NCBI GenBank assembly: GCA_035291905.1 | Contig: DATDRF010000245.1 | Coordinates: 1 to 44,844 of the forward strand | Direction of reading: 5' to 3' | Origin: JACPLA01 sp035291905 | GTDB taxonomy: Bacteria > Bacteroidota > Ignavibacteria > UBA10030 | Length of the DNA: 44,844 nt | Part shown: piece by piece, positions 27,388 through 36,436 of the stretch | How the letters are laid out: each line of letters opens with the position of its first letter | Position numbering within the stretch: position 1 is the first letter of the stretch | Made by a program: the position numbers and the translations under genes | The notes under the pieces: generated by a model | What the model was told of the DNA's origin: nothing | Seen by the model: the letters and a program-made list of their open reading frames with translations, nothing else | Database searches by the model: none

Positions 27388-29580
27388 ATGAAACTCGAGC
27401 GCCGCGATTTCCTCAAGTATATCGGCACGAGCACGTTCTTGACGACACTTCCGATCGACGGGGCAGTATCGAACAAAGCGCTTCCAGATGAACAAAAACT
27501 GCATCAAGATTACCAGTCGAACAATAAGGGGACGGAATATTATTTCATCGGAAACGGACTGATTACCGGAGCTTTGCAGACGTCCGCCAGCCCCGAAAGT
27601 GGCACCCACTGTGGACTTCTGGTTATGTCCCCGGAACACTTCGGGAGAAAGATCAGCACGTACCTGTATCACCCCGAACGCGGCCTGCAGAACTCCCGTC
27701 CCTACCTTGTCTATGATCGCAGAAGCTATTCACCGGAATTCAGTTCTTCAAAGGTATCCTGGGATTATCCTGAAAACGTTCCGACGCTGGTTGTGCAATG
27801 GCAAGCGGGAGATTGTTCTGTCCGTGAAGAACTGGTTTGTCCCTCGAATGATCCGGTTATCATCCGAACAATTACGATAACGAACAATTCACAGAAAGCG
27901 ATCGAGCCTTCTATCACGGCGTTGCTGTATCCGAATCTGATGTTCTTCGACGAATACTCTGTCGACCGGACTCGAGGAACGCTCACGGCGGACGGTTATC
28001 AAACACTTCGCCTCTTTAGCTCGCGCGATGCGGCAGCGGGAGACCGTCACCTGAGCATAGCGCTGGGTTCAGTCGCCCCCGGTGGATCAGCGAGCCTCAC
28101 GCTGGCTCTCACGCTCGATTATTCACGTGAATCATTCGAGAAAAAAGGTCTCGATTCCATGATGGCCGAGACCCGGAAACGCTGGGCGAGCGTTGCCACA
28201 ATGGAAACAGGACACAAGGGGCTCGATCATCTCTTCCGCGTTTCAACATCCGGGATTCGCACCGCAGTCGCCCGTTCTGGAAAGACGGACGGAAGCATTT
28301 GGCAATACAATCTTGAATGGGTGCGTGACCAGAGCATGGTGGCAGCGGCGGCAGCAATGGCGGGTCAGACGGAGATCGGCGCGGCAATTCTCCGGCGAAT
28401 CCTGACTCGGTCAGTGGACGAAACCGGGAGAACGGTTGACGCGAGCCGCCATCGCCCCCCGGAGACAATGGAATTGGATCAGAACGGCGCACTGCTCTCT
28501 GCTCTTTCCGCCCATTGGCTCTGGAGCGGCAGCGATGCAATCCTCCGTGACCATTGGAGCAAAATCAAGAATGTAGCGGACTATGTTCTCCAGCCAATCT
28601 TCATGGATGCCTCCGTCGGACTTGTCAAGAACTCCAGAGAATTCTGGGAAAGGGATCCCGGATTCGGAGTGAAAGAGGGATTCGAGAACACATATCAGCT
28701 TTGGAATATCGTCGGACTGGAAAAAGCCTCTGAAATGGCGAGTGCCATGGGGGATCCGGCCGCGGCCAGGAGATGGAATGAGGCTTCGCGGCAAATGAAG
28801 AAGTCATTCATAGGACATCCCCGGTTTTCCCTCGTTGACAATGGGCACTTCATCAAGCGTCGTCTCTCAACCGGAGAGGTGCAGCGAACATTTGAACCGC
28901 CCAGCAGAGCCTCGATGCCTAAAGGGATGCCCTTGAATGTGGAATCGGTTTCTTATTGCGATCCGGACGCCGCTAATGTCCTGCCAATTGCGCTCGAAGT
29001 CGTCGATCCCCGAGGCAGTCTCTCGTTGAAGACTCTGGAATCGGTCGAAGAATTGTGGAATCAACGATGGAATTCGGGCGGATATGCACGATATCATGTC
29101 TCTTCGGAACCCGACTCTCCCGGCCCGTGGCCGTTTGCCACGTTGTTTATCGCCCGTGCCTATCACGAGGCCGGAAATCACGAAAAAGTATGGCGCGCGT
29201 TGCAGTGGCTCCTTGATGTGCAGGGTGGAGCCGCGGGAGCGTGGCTCGAATACTACGGCGAAAGACCAACACCACCTCTTCCTCCGGTGGGCATCGTCGT
29301 TTGGACCTGGGCGGAGCTGATCACGTTTTTTGTCCATCATCTGCTCGGTGTTCGTCCGTCGTCGCAGACCCTTACCATCCGGCCGCGTCTGCTCACCGGT
29401 CTCGAAAAAGTCGCCGCACGCATTCCCGTGCGCGGCCGCCTTCTATCGCTGAATCTGGTCCCCGATACCAAGGGCCAATGGGCCAGCGTGAACGGAAAAC
29501 GAGTGTCTTTGAAGAACCAATCTCTGGACCTCCCGTTGCCCCAAGAAGATCTCATCGTGGAGATGCACGTCCGTGTCTGA
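27388..29580 (+). CDS. Tat-exported six-hairpin glycosidase-like enzyme (GH15-like)
   Basis: The 730-residue protein has a clear twin-arginine leader ('ERRDFLKYIGTSTFLTTL'). A beta-sandwich N-terminal domain spans residues ~45-260. The (alpha/alpha)6 barrel contains 'YNLEWVRDQSMVAAAAAMAG' (W311, R313, D314), the W-x-R-D motif of glucoamylase-like clans. Late-barrel segments are 'AGAWLEYYGERPTPPLPP' and 'VGIVVWTWAELITFFVHHLL'. Tat export implies folding in the cytoplasm before the enzyme reaches the periplasm. It overlaps the flavin oxidoreductase gene by 8 nt. The linkage cut cannot be read from sequence. Confidence 0.7.
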   Translation: MKLERRDFLKYIGTSTFLTTLPIDGAVSNKALPDEQKLHQDYQSNNKGTEYYFIGNGLITGALQTSASPESGTHCGLLVMSPEHFGRKISTYLYHPERGLQNSRPYLVYDRRSYSPEFSSSKVSWDYPENVPTLVVQWQAGDCSVREELVCPSNDPVIIRTITITNNSQKAIEPSITALLYPNLMFFDEYSVDRTRGTLTADGYQTLRLFSSRDAAAGDRHLSIALGSVAPGGSASLTLALTLDYSRESFEKKGLDSMMAETRKRWASVATMETGHKGLDHLFRVSTSGIRTAVARSGKTDGSIWQYNLEWVRDQSMVAAAAAMAGQTEIGAAILRRILTRSVDETGRTVDASRHRPPETMELDQNGALLSALSAHWLWSGSDAILRDHWSKIKNVADYVLQPIFMDASVGLVKNSREFWERDPGFGVKEGFENTYQLWNIVGLEKASEMASAMGDPAAARRWNEASRQMKKSFIGHPRFSLVDNGHFIKRRLSTGEVQRTFEPPSRASMPKGMPLNVESVSYCDPDAANVLPIALEVVDPRGSLSLKTLESVEELWNQRWNSGGYARYHVSSEPDSPGPWPFATLFIARAYHEAGNHEKVWRALQWLLDVQGGAAGAWLEYYGERPTPPLPPVGIVVWTWAELITFFVHHLLGVRPSSQTLTIRPRLLTGLEKVAARIPVRGRLLSLNLVPDTKGQWASVNGKRVSLKNQSLDLPLPQEDLIVEMHVRV

Positions 29581-31033
29581 GAAATTTTTCAAATATAAAA
29601 CGCTGGATGACATTCGCGGGAACGTCAGGGATCTCCATCTCGATGTGACGTTTGAGGAGAAGCTCGACGCGGTGTTTCGTCCCGTCAAAGTTGGGAACAG
29701 GACGATCGGAAATGCGATGGGAATTCATCCGATGGAGGGATGTGACGGCACGCTCGACGGAAAACCCGGAGAATTGACGCTCCGGCGATGGCGCAGATTC
29801 GGAGAGGGTGGTGCCAAGCTTATCTGGGGAGAAGCGACAGCTGTTGTCCCCGAGGGCTTGGCCAATCCAAGACAGCTCCTCATCAATGAAGGGAATCTTG
29901 CCTCCCTTGAGGGGATGCTCAACGGCGCCCGCAACGCGCATCGGGCCGCCTTTGGAAGCGACGGTGATCTGCTTATAGGGCTTCAACTGACGCATTCTGG
30001 CCGGTACAGTTACCGTCGGCCGCTGATCGCCTATCGACATCCGCAGGTTGACGCGGTCACGTATCTCGATAAGGCAAAAGGGATTCGCATTCCGAAAGAT
30101 TACCCCGTGTTGACTGATGACGAATTGAAGCGGCTCGAGGATGCCTTTGTCCTGGCAGCAACGCGGGTCAGTAAGATCGGATTCGATTTCGTCGATATAA
30201 AGCAATGCCACACATATCTGCTGAACGAACTCCTCGGGGCAAGGACCCGCGATGGAGAATATGGCGGAAGCTTTGAAAACCGGACGCGCTTTGTCAGAAA
30301 TGTCCTCGGGCGAATCCGAGACGAAGTTAGGAACAACATGCAGCTTGCATCCCGGCTCAATGTGTATGACGGAGTTCCTTTTGCGAAAGATCCCGTCTCC
30401 GGTGTCGGCGTACCGCTTCCATACAATCTCCCCTACAAGTACAGTTTTGGCGTCGACCCGCAAGATCCCCTTCGTGAGGACCTCACAGAACCGCTTCATC
30501 TCATCCAGCTGATGCGGGATCTCGGCGTCGTGCTGGTGAATGTCTCCATGGGAAGTCCTTACTATAACATGCACTACGGCCGGCCATTTGAACGTACGCC
30601 CGACGAAGGATATTTGCCGCCCGAGCATCCTCTTGTCGGGGTGAATCGTCATTTTCGCGTCACCGGCGCGGTCCAGAAAGCCTTCCCCGATCTTGCCGTC
30701 GTGGGGACGGGTTACAGCTGGCTCCGGCAATTCCTCCTGAACGCAGGAGAATCGAATATTCGCCGGAAGCGGGTATCGATCGTTGCCACGGGCCGCGGGG
30801 CCATCGCGTATCCCGAATATGCCAAGGACGCCATGGCAACGGGTTCCATGAAACCGTCGAAGGTCTGCCTCGCGATCAGCTATTGCACGAACCTTATGCG
30901 TTCCAAGAACAATGAAATGGGGCAGTACCCGGCCGGCTGCGTCCCTCGGGATGAGCCGTACGCCGAGATTTACAGGGAGGTCCTCGACAAAAAGCGCAAA
31001 CTGGCCAAGCCTCAACCGGAGGCTCACTCCTGA
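29573..31033 (+). CDS. Old-yellow-enzyme-family NADH:flavin oxidoreductase
   Basis: The 486-residue FMN TIM-barrel protein has 'GLQLTHSGRYSYRRP' and 'GFDFVDIKQCHTYLLNELLG' with 'YGGSFENRTRFVRNVL'. The phosphate-binding end is 'AVVGTGYSWLR...VSIVATGRGAIAYP'. The C-terminal cysteines ('CLAISYCTNLMR', then 'YPAGCVPRD') do not have the spacing of the [4Fe-4S] cluster of dienoyl-CoA-reductase types. The start is GTG 29573, 8 nt inside the glycosidase gene, with GTGGAG 10 nt upstream. Relatives reduce activated C=C bonds or oxidise alcohols and amines. Its place among glycan enzymes suggests action on an unsaturated or keto sugar; this is inference. Confidence 0.85.
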   Translation: MSEKFFKYKTLDDIRGNVRDLHLDVTFEEKLDAVFRPVKVGNRTIGNAMGIHPMEGCDGTLDGKPGELTLRRWRRFGEGGAKLIWGEATAVVPEGLANPRQLLINEGNLASLEGMLNGARNAHRAAFGSDGDLLIGLQLTHSGRYSYRRPLIAYRHPQVDAVTYLDKAKGIRIPKDYPVLTDDELKRLEDAFVLAATRVSKIGFDFVDIKQCHTYLLNELLGARTRDGEYGGSFENRTRFVRNVLGRIRDEVRNNMQLASRLNVYDGVPFAKDPVSGVGVPLPYNLPYKYSFGVDPQDPLREDLTEPLHLIQLMRDLGVVLVNVSMGSPYYNMHYGRPFERTPDEGYLPPEHPLVGVNRHFRVTGAVQKAFPDLAVVGTGYSWLRQFLLNAGESNIRRKRVSIVATGRGAIAYPEYAKDAMATGSMKPSKVCLAISYCTNLMRSKNNEMGQYPAGCVPRDEPYAEIYREVLDKKRKLAKPQPEAHS

Positions 31034-32103
31034 TGGTGAAGATACTCGGAGAGGATTATTCTCGTAACGATCTGGCGATGCGACTGGGGCATTTGTCCCA
31101 ACTCGCCGGCATCCGGATGATGGAGCTGAGGGACGGATCGGAAGCGGGAGTTCGGATCGCGGAAGTGCGAACGGGGTCGGGGCTTCGCTTCCAGGTTTCG
31201 CTCGATCGGGGGATGGATGTTTCGGTTGCAGAGTACAAGGGAATCCCGCTCGCATGGCGTTCGCCTGCAGGTGACGTCAATCCGCGCTTTTATGACCCCC
31301 GCGGGTTAGGATGGCTTCGTTCGTTCCCGGGCGGCCTGATGACCGGTTGTGGCCTCTCACAGGCCGGCGCCCCGTCCGTTGATGAGGGCGAGGAACTGGG
31401 CCTCCACGGACGATTGTCGCATCTCCCTGCCTTCGACGTTCGCAGCACGGAAGGCTGGAACGGTGACCATTGCACGTTTCGCCTGGAGGGATTCGTACGA
31501 GAGTATTCTGTATTCGGCGTGAATCTGCTCCTTCATAGAACAATTGAAACGTCGCTGGGTTCTTCGCAGATCACGTTTCGGGATGTTGTGAAGAATGAAG
31601 GGACAGGACGTTCGCCGATCATGATGCTCTATCACATCAACCTGGGCTGGCCGCTCCTTGATAAGGGTGGGAGAATCTTGCTGAGTGCGAAATCTGTCGC
31701 ACCCCGAGATGCCGAAGCACAAAAAGGGCTCGAGCAGGCGAAGGAAATTCCCAAACCGATACCGGGCTTCAAAGAACAGGTGTTTCAATATGACTTGAAT
31801 GAGGACAGAGAAGGGCTTTCAGCTGTTCTCCTTGAGAATTCTCGTCTTGATCTCGGGTTTGGCCTCAGATTCCGGAAGAAAGAGCTTCCCAAATTCAATG
31901 AATGGAAAATGACGGCCGAAGGGATGTATGTCCTTGGACTGGAGCCCGCAAATTGCCACACGAAGGGAAGAGCCGCAGAACGGGCGGCGGGTACATTACA
32001 GTTCCTGGAACCGGGAGAAGACAGGGAATTTGTTGTACAGACCGCCATCCTCGAAGGTGAGGATGAACGAACTTCCTTCATAAAGAAAAACGAACTCAAG
32101 TGA
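31033..32103 (+). CDS. DUF4432 / aldose-1-epimerase-like protein
   Basis: The 356-residue beta-supersandwich protein is of the DUF4432 group of the galactose-mutarotase superfamily. Segments include 'QVSLDRGMDVSVAEYKGIPL', 'FPGGLMTGCGLSQAG', 'LGLHGRLSHLPAF', 'LYHINLGWPLL' and 'VLGLEPANCHTKGRAA'. The conserved histidines (in 'GLHGR' and 'YHINLG') and the glutamate in 'LGLEPAN' fit the mutarotase active site. Members are thought to interconvert anomers of unusual sugars. The start overlaps the OYE stop as TGATG, and the end overlaps the dehydrogenase start as GTGA, so the three are translated together. Confidence 0.85.
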   Translation: MVKILGEDYSRNDLAMRLGHLSQLAGIRMMELRDGSEAGVRIAEVRTGSGLRFQVSLDRGMDVSVAEYKGIPLAWRSPAGDVNPRFYDPRGLGWLRSFPGGLMTGCGLSQAGAPSVDEGEELGLHGRLSHLPAFDVRSTEGWNGDHCTFRLEGFVREYSVFGVNLLLHRTIETSLGSSQITFRDVVKNEGTGRSPIMMLYHINLGWPLLDKGGRILLSAKSVAPRDAEAQKGLEQAKEIPKPIPGFKEQVFQYDLNEDREGLSAVLLENSRLDLGFGLRFRKKELPKFNEWKMTAEGMYVLGLEPANCHTKGRAAERAAGTLQFLEPGEDREFVVQTAILEGEDERTSFIKKNELK

Positions 32104-33119
32104 GTAAACGAAAAATAAAAATTGCCCAAGTGGGGATCACAGGCCATGGTGTTACGATACTGAACGCAATCAAGGCGGCTCCAAATCTCGACCTCGTTTC
32201 AGTCTTCGACATCAAGTCCGATGAAGTGAAACGCGTCTCGAAGGAATTGGGAATTCATCCTGCATCGAGCTTCGAGGAACTTGTCAGTGTTCCGGAGGTC
32301 GATGCGGTTGCTCTCGTGACGCCGAATCATCTCCATGCTGCGCAAGTGAAGCAGGCGGTGAAGCAAGGGAAGCATGTGTTCGTGGAAAAGCCCCTTGCTC
32401 CGACGGTTCGTGAGGCAAAGCGCATGATCAGGGATATGGAAGAGGCCGGACTCGTCATGATGGTGGGGCATAATACGCGCCGCCGGCTGGTTTTTCGGCG
32501 CGCCAAGAAGATTCTCGATGAAAACCGGCTTGGCACCATCGTCGCCATCGAAATGAATGTTTCGAGGCCCGCAGGGTTGTTTGCCGACCTCCCCGCATGG
32601 AAGGCCGACCCCAAAATCACGGCTCTTCTTCCAATGACGCAGCTGGGAATCCACTTCATCGATACGGTACACTACCTCTTTGAAACGAGAACCGTGCGGG
32701 TCGGATGCATAGCGAAGAATATCGCCATGAAAGGGGGCGCTCATGATGCGACGACTTCCATCCTCGAGCTTGAATCGGGGATTCCTGCAACGCTTTCCTG
32801 CTACTACTCCACACCCGATGTCTATTATATAAGGATCTATGGTACGGATGGAATCCTGGATTGTCAGAATAGCTCATTGCAGCTTCAGCTCTTGCGGAAC
32901 GGGGTGTTGCAGACGGAATTGGAGGAGGACTTCCGCTCGGAAGGGTATGCGAGTTTTGAAGAAGAAATGAGAGAATTCGGTTCATGTATTGCAGACGGCG
33001 TCAAACCGGAAACGGGAGGCGAGGAAGGGCTGCAGGCACTCGCAGTCATTGAAGGGATGGTGCATTCGCTGAATTCAAACGCAATTGTCAATATCGACGA
33101 CATCCTCAAGGGAGCATAG
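32100..33119 (+). CDS. Gfo/Idh/MocA-family oxidoreductase
   Basis: The 339-residue NAD(P)-dependent sugar dehydrogenase has an N-terminal Rossmann domain with a slightly altered glycine motif ('VGITGHGVTIL') and D37 after strand 2. The diagnostic 'VFVEKPLAPTV' (E96-K97-P98) supplies the catalytic lysine. 'MTQLGIHFIDTVHYLFE' has the usual histidine of the second domain. Family members oxidise hydroxyls of sugars, inositols and glycosides, often at C3. The start is GTG 32100, overlapping the DUF4432 stop by 4 nt. A Tat-exported lyase gene begins 1 nt after the stop codon. Confidence 0.92.
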   Translation: MSKRKIKIAQVGITGHGVTILNAIKAAPNLDLVSVFDIKSDEVKRVSKELGIHPASSFEELVSVPEVDAVALVTPNHLHAAQVKQAVKQGKHVFVEKPLAPTVREAKRMIRDMEEAGLVMMVGHNTRRRLVFRRAKKILDENRLGTIVAIEMNVSRPAGLFADLPAWKADPKITALLPMTQLGIHFIDTVHYLFETRTVRVGCIAKNIAMKGGAHDATTSILELESGIPATLSCYYSTPDVYYIRIYGTDGILDCQNSSLQLQLLRNGVLQTELEEDFRSEGYASFEEEMREFGSCIADGVKPETGGEEGLQALAVIEGMVHSLNSNAIVNIDDILKGA

Positions 33120-33120
33120 T

Positions 33121-35124
33121 ATGTCACCTTCGCGCAGGGAATTTCTTCAGACCTCGACAATGGCCGCTGCAGGATTGTCGTTGGGCCGTTTGGACCCCCT
33201 CTCTCCTGAGTGGGCTGAAAAAAGCAAGAGACTTCTGTTCGACAAATCCGATCTTCCAAGGCTTCGCAGAACCATCAAACATCCCCGATTTGCGCCATTC
33301 TGGAAATCCCTCTCCGAAGCGGACCTGGATGCCGATAGTAAGTTCCTGAAAGAGGAACTTCGCCTGAATAATCATGTGGCTGATTTCCTGAAAGCCAGAG
33401 TCATTCTTGAACGCACGTCGTTTGTCCATCTTCTCAATGGCGATGCGAAACAACTCGAGGTGGCACGACTCGCCATTGCCCGAATCCTCGAGTACAAGAA
33501 ATGGGACTATTTTCTCGAGGCCGAAAAAGATACCATCGGATTGCAGCGTGCACCGGAGACAACGATCGCCATGGCGTTTGCGCTGGAGTGGCTGGAAGAC
33601 GTTCTTCCCGAGGAGACAAAATCTGAAATCATACGACAGATCGGTGAGAAGGGGGCCCCCGCTTGTTACCGGACACTCTGGGGAATGAAGCATCCCGATC
33701 GCGTTCGGGGATGGGGTTTTGACCCCGAAGACGATTATCCCTACCGGTATGACCTGCGACGATGGCCTATTATTCTCAACTCCACCAATCTGAAAGTGAT
33801 CCCGATTGCCGGCCTTGGAATCGCCGGATGTCTCCTCAAGGACAAACATCCTCAAGCAGACCGGTGGACTGACTTGGCGCTCCAGAGTGCGAAGGCCTTC
33901 GCCCCGATGTTCGGCCCTGACGGAAGCTACGAAGAAGGTATCAGCTATTGGGGTTACACCGCTCTTCATCTGGCGCTCTTTCTCGAAGTGTTGTACCGAA
34001 AGCGCGGGATCGACGAACGTTCACTGATCAATTTTCCCGGCACCGTCCGCCATGCCCTCCAGATGTCGATGCCGACGGTCGGAAAGCCGGGCGATTGCGT
34101 GAACTTTGGCGATGCGAGTGTGGTGGGAGATACATCGGTGGCAGCGTGGGTTGCAAGAAAAACCCGCGACGGAATTGCCCAATACGTCGCGACAGAAGTG
34201 GGGGAAGTGAGAAATCACTACGGGATCATCTGGTTCGATCCTTCTGTTGCCCCCGTGAAGCCCGGACCGAAGCTCTGTGATGTTCGTTTTGCGAACGACT
34301 GGGTCGTCTCCCGTACAGGATGGGACCTGCAAAGTTCGGTCGTGGCAATGAGGAGCGGGCTTCCGGCGAACCATGAGCATGCTGACCGGAACAGCGTAGT
34401 CTTCAAAGCGTACGGCGAACGCCTCCTCCATGATCCGTTCAAGGCCGCGTATTCCTACACCATGGCCCACTGGCGGCTGAGGCTCACCGAGTCGCACACC
34501 GCGGTCCTGATCGATGGCAAAGGACATCAGTATCATGATGGAAAGGAAGGGACAAACTCTTCATGGGCACAGGCTTCCATTATCGACTACAGGGCCGATG
34601 CGAGTCACATGGTTGTGACAAGCGATGCGACCGAAGCATACAAGCTTGTTGAGCCTGATGTCCGGCAGGTACATCGAACACTTGTGTTTGTGAAACCCGA
34701 CATCCTTGTATTTCTCGATCGCGTGAAGTTGCAGGGTGCGTTGCCTGTTCAGGCGCGATTTCAGGTATATAATGAAGACGGAAAAGGAATTGCCGCGGCA
34801 GGACAATCGGATTTTACCATCGACCGACCGAATGCGGGATTGAGCGGGTTTGTGCAGGCCATGGGAGCAATCGCTGTTCGTACGGGGCAAATTGACGTTC
34901 CGGCTGAGATGGGAATTCATCCCTACGTTGAGGTCGAGTCGTCGTCGGCGACGGAACACGAGATCCTCACCGTTTGCGCCGCGCGAAACGCAAAGACAAC
35001 GGGTCCCAAGCCCGCTCTGACCAGGAGCGGATCTACATGGACCATCGCAATTCCGGGAGAGAAAACACTGACACTCTCTCTTTCCACGGATACAGCAATT
35101 CCCGTCGTAAAACTTTCACGCTGA
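33121..35124 (+). CDS. Tat-exported heparinase II/III-family polysaccharide lyase
   Basis: The 667-residue protein starts with a Tat leader ('SRREFLQTSTMAAAGLSLG'). An alginate/chondroitin-lyase-like (alpha/alpha) toroid follows: 'KSDLPRLRRTIKHPRFAPFW', then 'GPDGSYEEGISYWGYTALHL' near residue 265 with candidate catalytic tyrosines. The C-terminal heparinase II/III beta-sandwich has 'GLPANHEHADRNSVVFKAYG' (H418, H420), a signature of this lyase group. These enzymes cleave uronate-containing polysaccharides by beta-elimination, giving unsaturated uronates. This is the best direct hint that the substrate contains a uronic acid. ATG 33121 is 1 nt after the previous stop codon; the longer frame from 33085 overlaps that gene. 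Confidence 0.85.
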   Translation: MSPSRREFLQTSTMAAAGLSLGRLDPLSPEWAEKSKRLLFDKSDLPRLRRTIKHPRFAPFWKSLSEADLDADSKFLKEELRLNNHVADFLKARVILERTSFVHLLNGDAKQLEVARLAIARILEYKKWDYFLEAEKDTIGLQRAPETTIAMAFALEWLEDVLPEETKSEIIRQIGEKGAPACYRTLWGMKHPDRVRGWGFDPEDDYPYRYDLRRWPIILNSTNLKVIPIAGLGIAGCLLKDKHPQADRWTDLALQSAKAFAPMFGPDGSYEEGISYWGYTALHLALFLEVLYRKRGIDERSLINFPGTVRHALQMSMPTVGKPGDCVNFGDASVVGDTSVAAWVARKTRDGIAQYVATEVGEVRNHYGIIWFDPSVAPVKPGPKLCDVRFANDWVVSRTGWDLQSSVVAMRSGLPANHEHADRNSVVFKAYGERLLHDPFKAAYSYTMAHWRLRLTESHTAVLIDGKGHQYHDGKEGTNSSWAQASIIDYRADASHMVVTSDATEAYKLVEPDVRQVHRTLVFVKPDILVFLDRVKLQGALPVQARFQVYNEDGKGIAAAGQSDFTIDRPNAGLSGFVQAMGAIAVRTGQIDVPAEMGIHPYVEVESSSATEHEILTVCAARNAKTTGPKPALTRSGSTWTIAIPGEKTLTLSLSTDTAIPVVKLSR

Positions 35125-35149
35125 GTCGAAAGCCAAAAGGTACCACCGA

Positions 35150-36397
35150 ATGAAACAATCCGACGCGCATTTTCGGGAGGCACTGAAGCTCATTCCCTGG
35201 GGGACGCAGACAAACGCGAAAAGGCCGTATGCCGATTTCGACGAGACGATGCCGAAGTTCATCGTGCGCGGAAAGGGGTGCCGGATATGGGATATGGAGG
35301 GGAAGGAATACATCGACTTCCGGCTCGCCCTTGGCCCCATCACGCTCGGATATTGTTATGACGAAGTCGACCGCGCCGTAAAGGCTCAGATGGAAAAAGG
35401 GGTCCTCTTCAGCATGGCAAGCCCTTTGGAACTCGAACTGGCGCAAATTCTTCATGAAGTTGTCCCGAACGCTGAAATGGTGCGATTCATGAAGACGGGG
35501 GAAGACGCGAACCTTTCCAATGTTCGGATTGCACGAGCCCACACCAAGCGCGATATGATCCTCACGAGCGGTTATCATGGTTATCCGGATTGGTTCGCGG
35601 TAGAGGAGAGCCCCCGCAACGGCGTACCGGCAATGCTTCGGGACTATGTCAAGGTGATTCCCTGGGGTGATTCCGAAACCGCTGAGAAGCTGATCCGCCA
35701 GTACCATGAGCGGATCGCCTGCGTCATTTCCATTCCGTACGACATGAACGAGGACATTAGCGGGTCCTACATCAAGCATCTCCGCTCATTGACGCGTGAA
35801 TATGGGATCATCCTCATACTGGATGAGGTGTGGACCGGATTTCGACTTGCACTGGGAGGCGCCCAGGAATTTTTTGGGGTCGATGCCGATCTTGCCTCCT
35901 ATGCAAAAGCGATGGCAAACGGGTATCCGATATCGACGTACGTGGGAAAGAAGGAATTCCTGTCGGAGCTGAATCATTTCAAAATGACGACAACGTACGC
36001 CGGGGAGACCCTCTCCATAGCCGCTGCAATTGCGACGCTGAACATCATGCGGCGGGAGCCGGTGCACGAACATCTTCGGAAGATGGGGAAAAGATTGATG
36101 GACGGATTCAACGTCATTGCGAAGGATGCCGGCATTGAGGCGTACGCAGCCGGGTTGCCCGTTTCGTCATTCCTGAAGTTCAACACCCCTGACGCAGGTT
36201 ACAACAACCGCCTTGAATACATTTGGTTCCGTGAGCTGTTTCGTGAAGGAGTTTTCGTCATTCTCCGCTGGTTTATCTCTTATTCTCACCGTGAGGAAGA
36301 TATCGATCTTACCATCGAAAAGGCGAAGAAAGCGCTCAAGCGCGCACTGGATGCCGAACCGAAAGAACGACGCTCACTCAGGCCATCATACTGGTAA
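35150..36397 (+). CDS. Class III aminotransferase (glutamate-1-semialdehyde-aminomutase-like)
   Basis: This fold-type I PLP enzyme has 415 residues. 'LILDEVWTGFRLALGGAQEF' holds the cofactor aspartate, and K253 in 'LASYAKAMANGYPIS' is the Schiff-base lysine. 'MVRFMKTGEDANLSNVRIAR' is the phosphate-binding region and corresponds to the GSAM 'SGTEA' segment, altered here to TGEDA. It is close to HemL in layout, but its place between a polysaccharide lyase and an amidohydrolase argues against haem synthesis. Amination or deamination of a keto sugar or semialdehyde is more likely. AAAAGG at 35135-35140 precedes ATG 35150 by 9 nt. Confidence 0.85.
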   Translation: MKQSDAHFREALKLIPWGTQTNAKRPYADFDETMPKFIVRGKGCRIWDMEGKEYIDFRLALGPITLGYCYDEVDRAVKAQMEKGVLFSMASPLELELAQILHEVVPNAEMVRFMKTGEDANLSNVRIARAHTKRDMILTSGYHGYPDWFAVEESPRNGVPAMLRDYVKVIPWGDSETAEKLIRQYHERIACVISIPYDMNEDISGSYIKHLRSLTREYGIILILDEVWTGFRLALGGAQEFFGVDADLASYAKAMANGYPISTYVGKKEFLSELNHFKMTTTYAGETLSIAAAIATLNIMRREPVHEHLRKMGKRLMDGFNVIAKDAGIEAYAAGLPVSSFLKFNTPDAGYNNRLEYIWFRELFREGVFVILRWFISYSHREEDIDLTIEKAKKALKRALDAEPKERRSLRPSYW

Positions 36398-36436
36398 GGC
36401 ATTACCATATTCATTGAAAGGACAACATTCACGCGT

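Noticed and set aside
29552..31255. Long antisense open frame (567 codons) opposite the OYE-family gene
   Set aside because: The + strand frame has clear family motifs and coupled start/stop codons; the antisense protein shows no recognisable motif and spans two sense genes.
33124..33969. Antisense open frame (281 codons) under the heparinase II/III gene
   Set aside because: It lies wholly inside a well-supported sense gene and has no family motif; it is a composition shadow.
35150..36397. Naming the class III aminotransferase hemL
   Set aside because: The context is glycan catabolism and the phosphate-binding segment is altered (TGEDA); a tetrapyrrole role is not supported.
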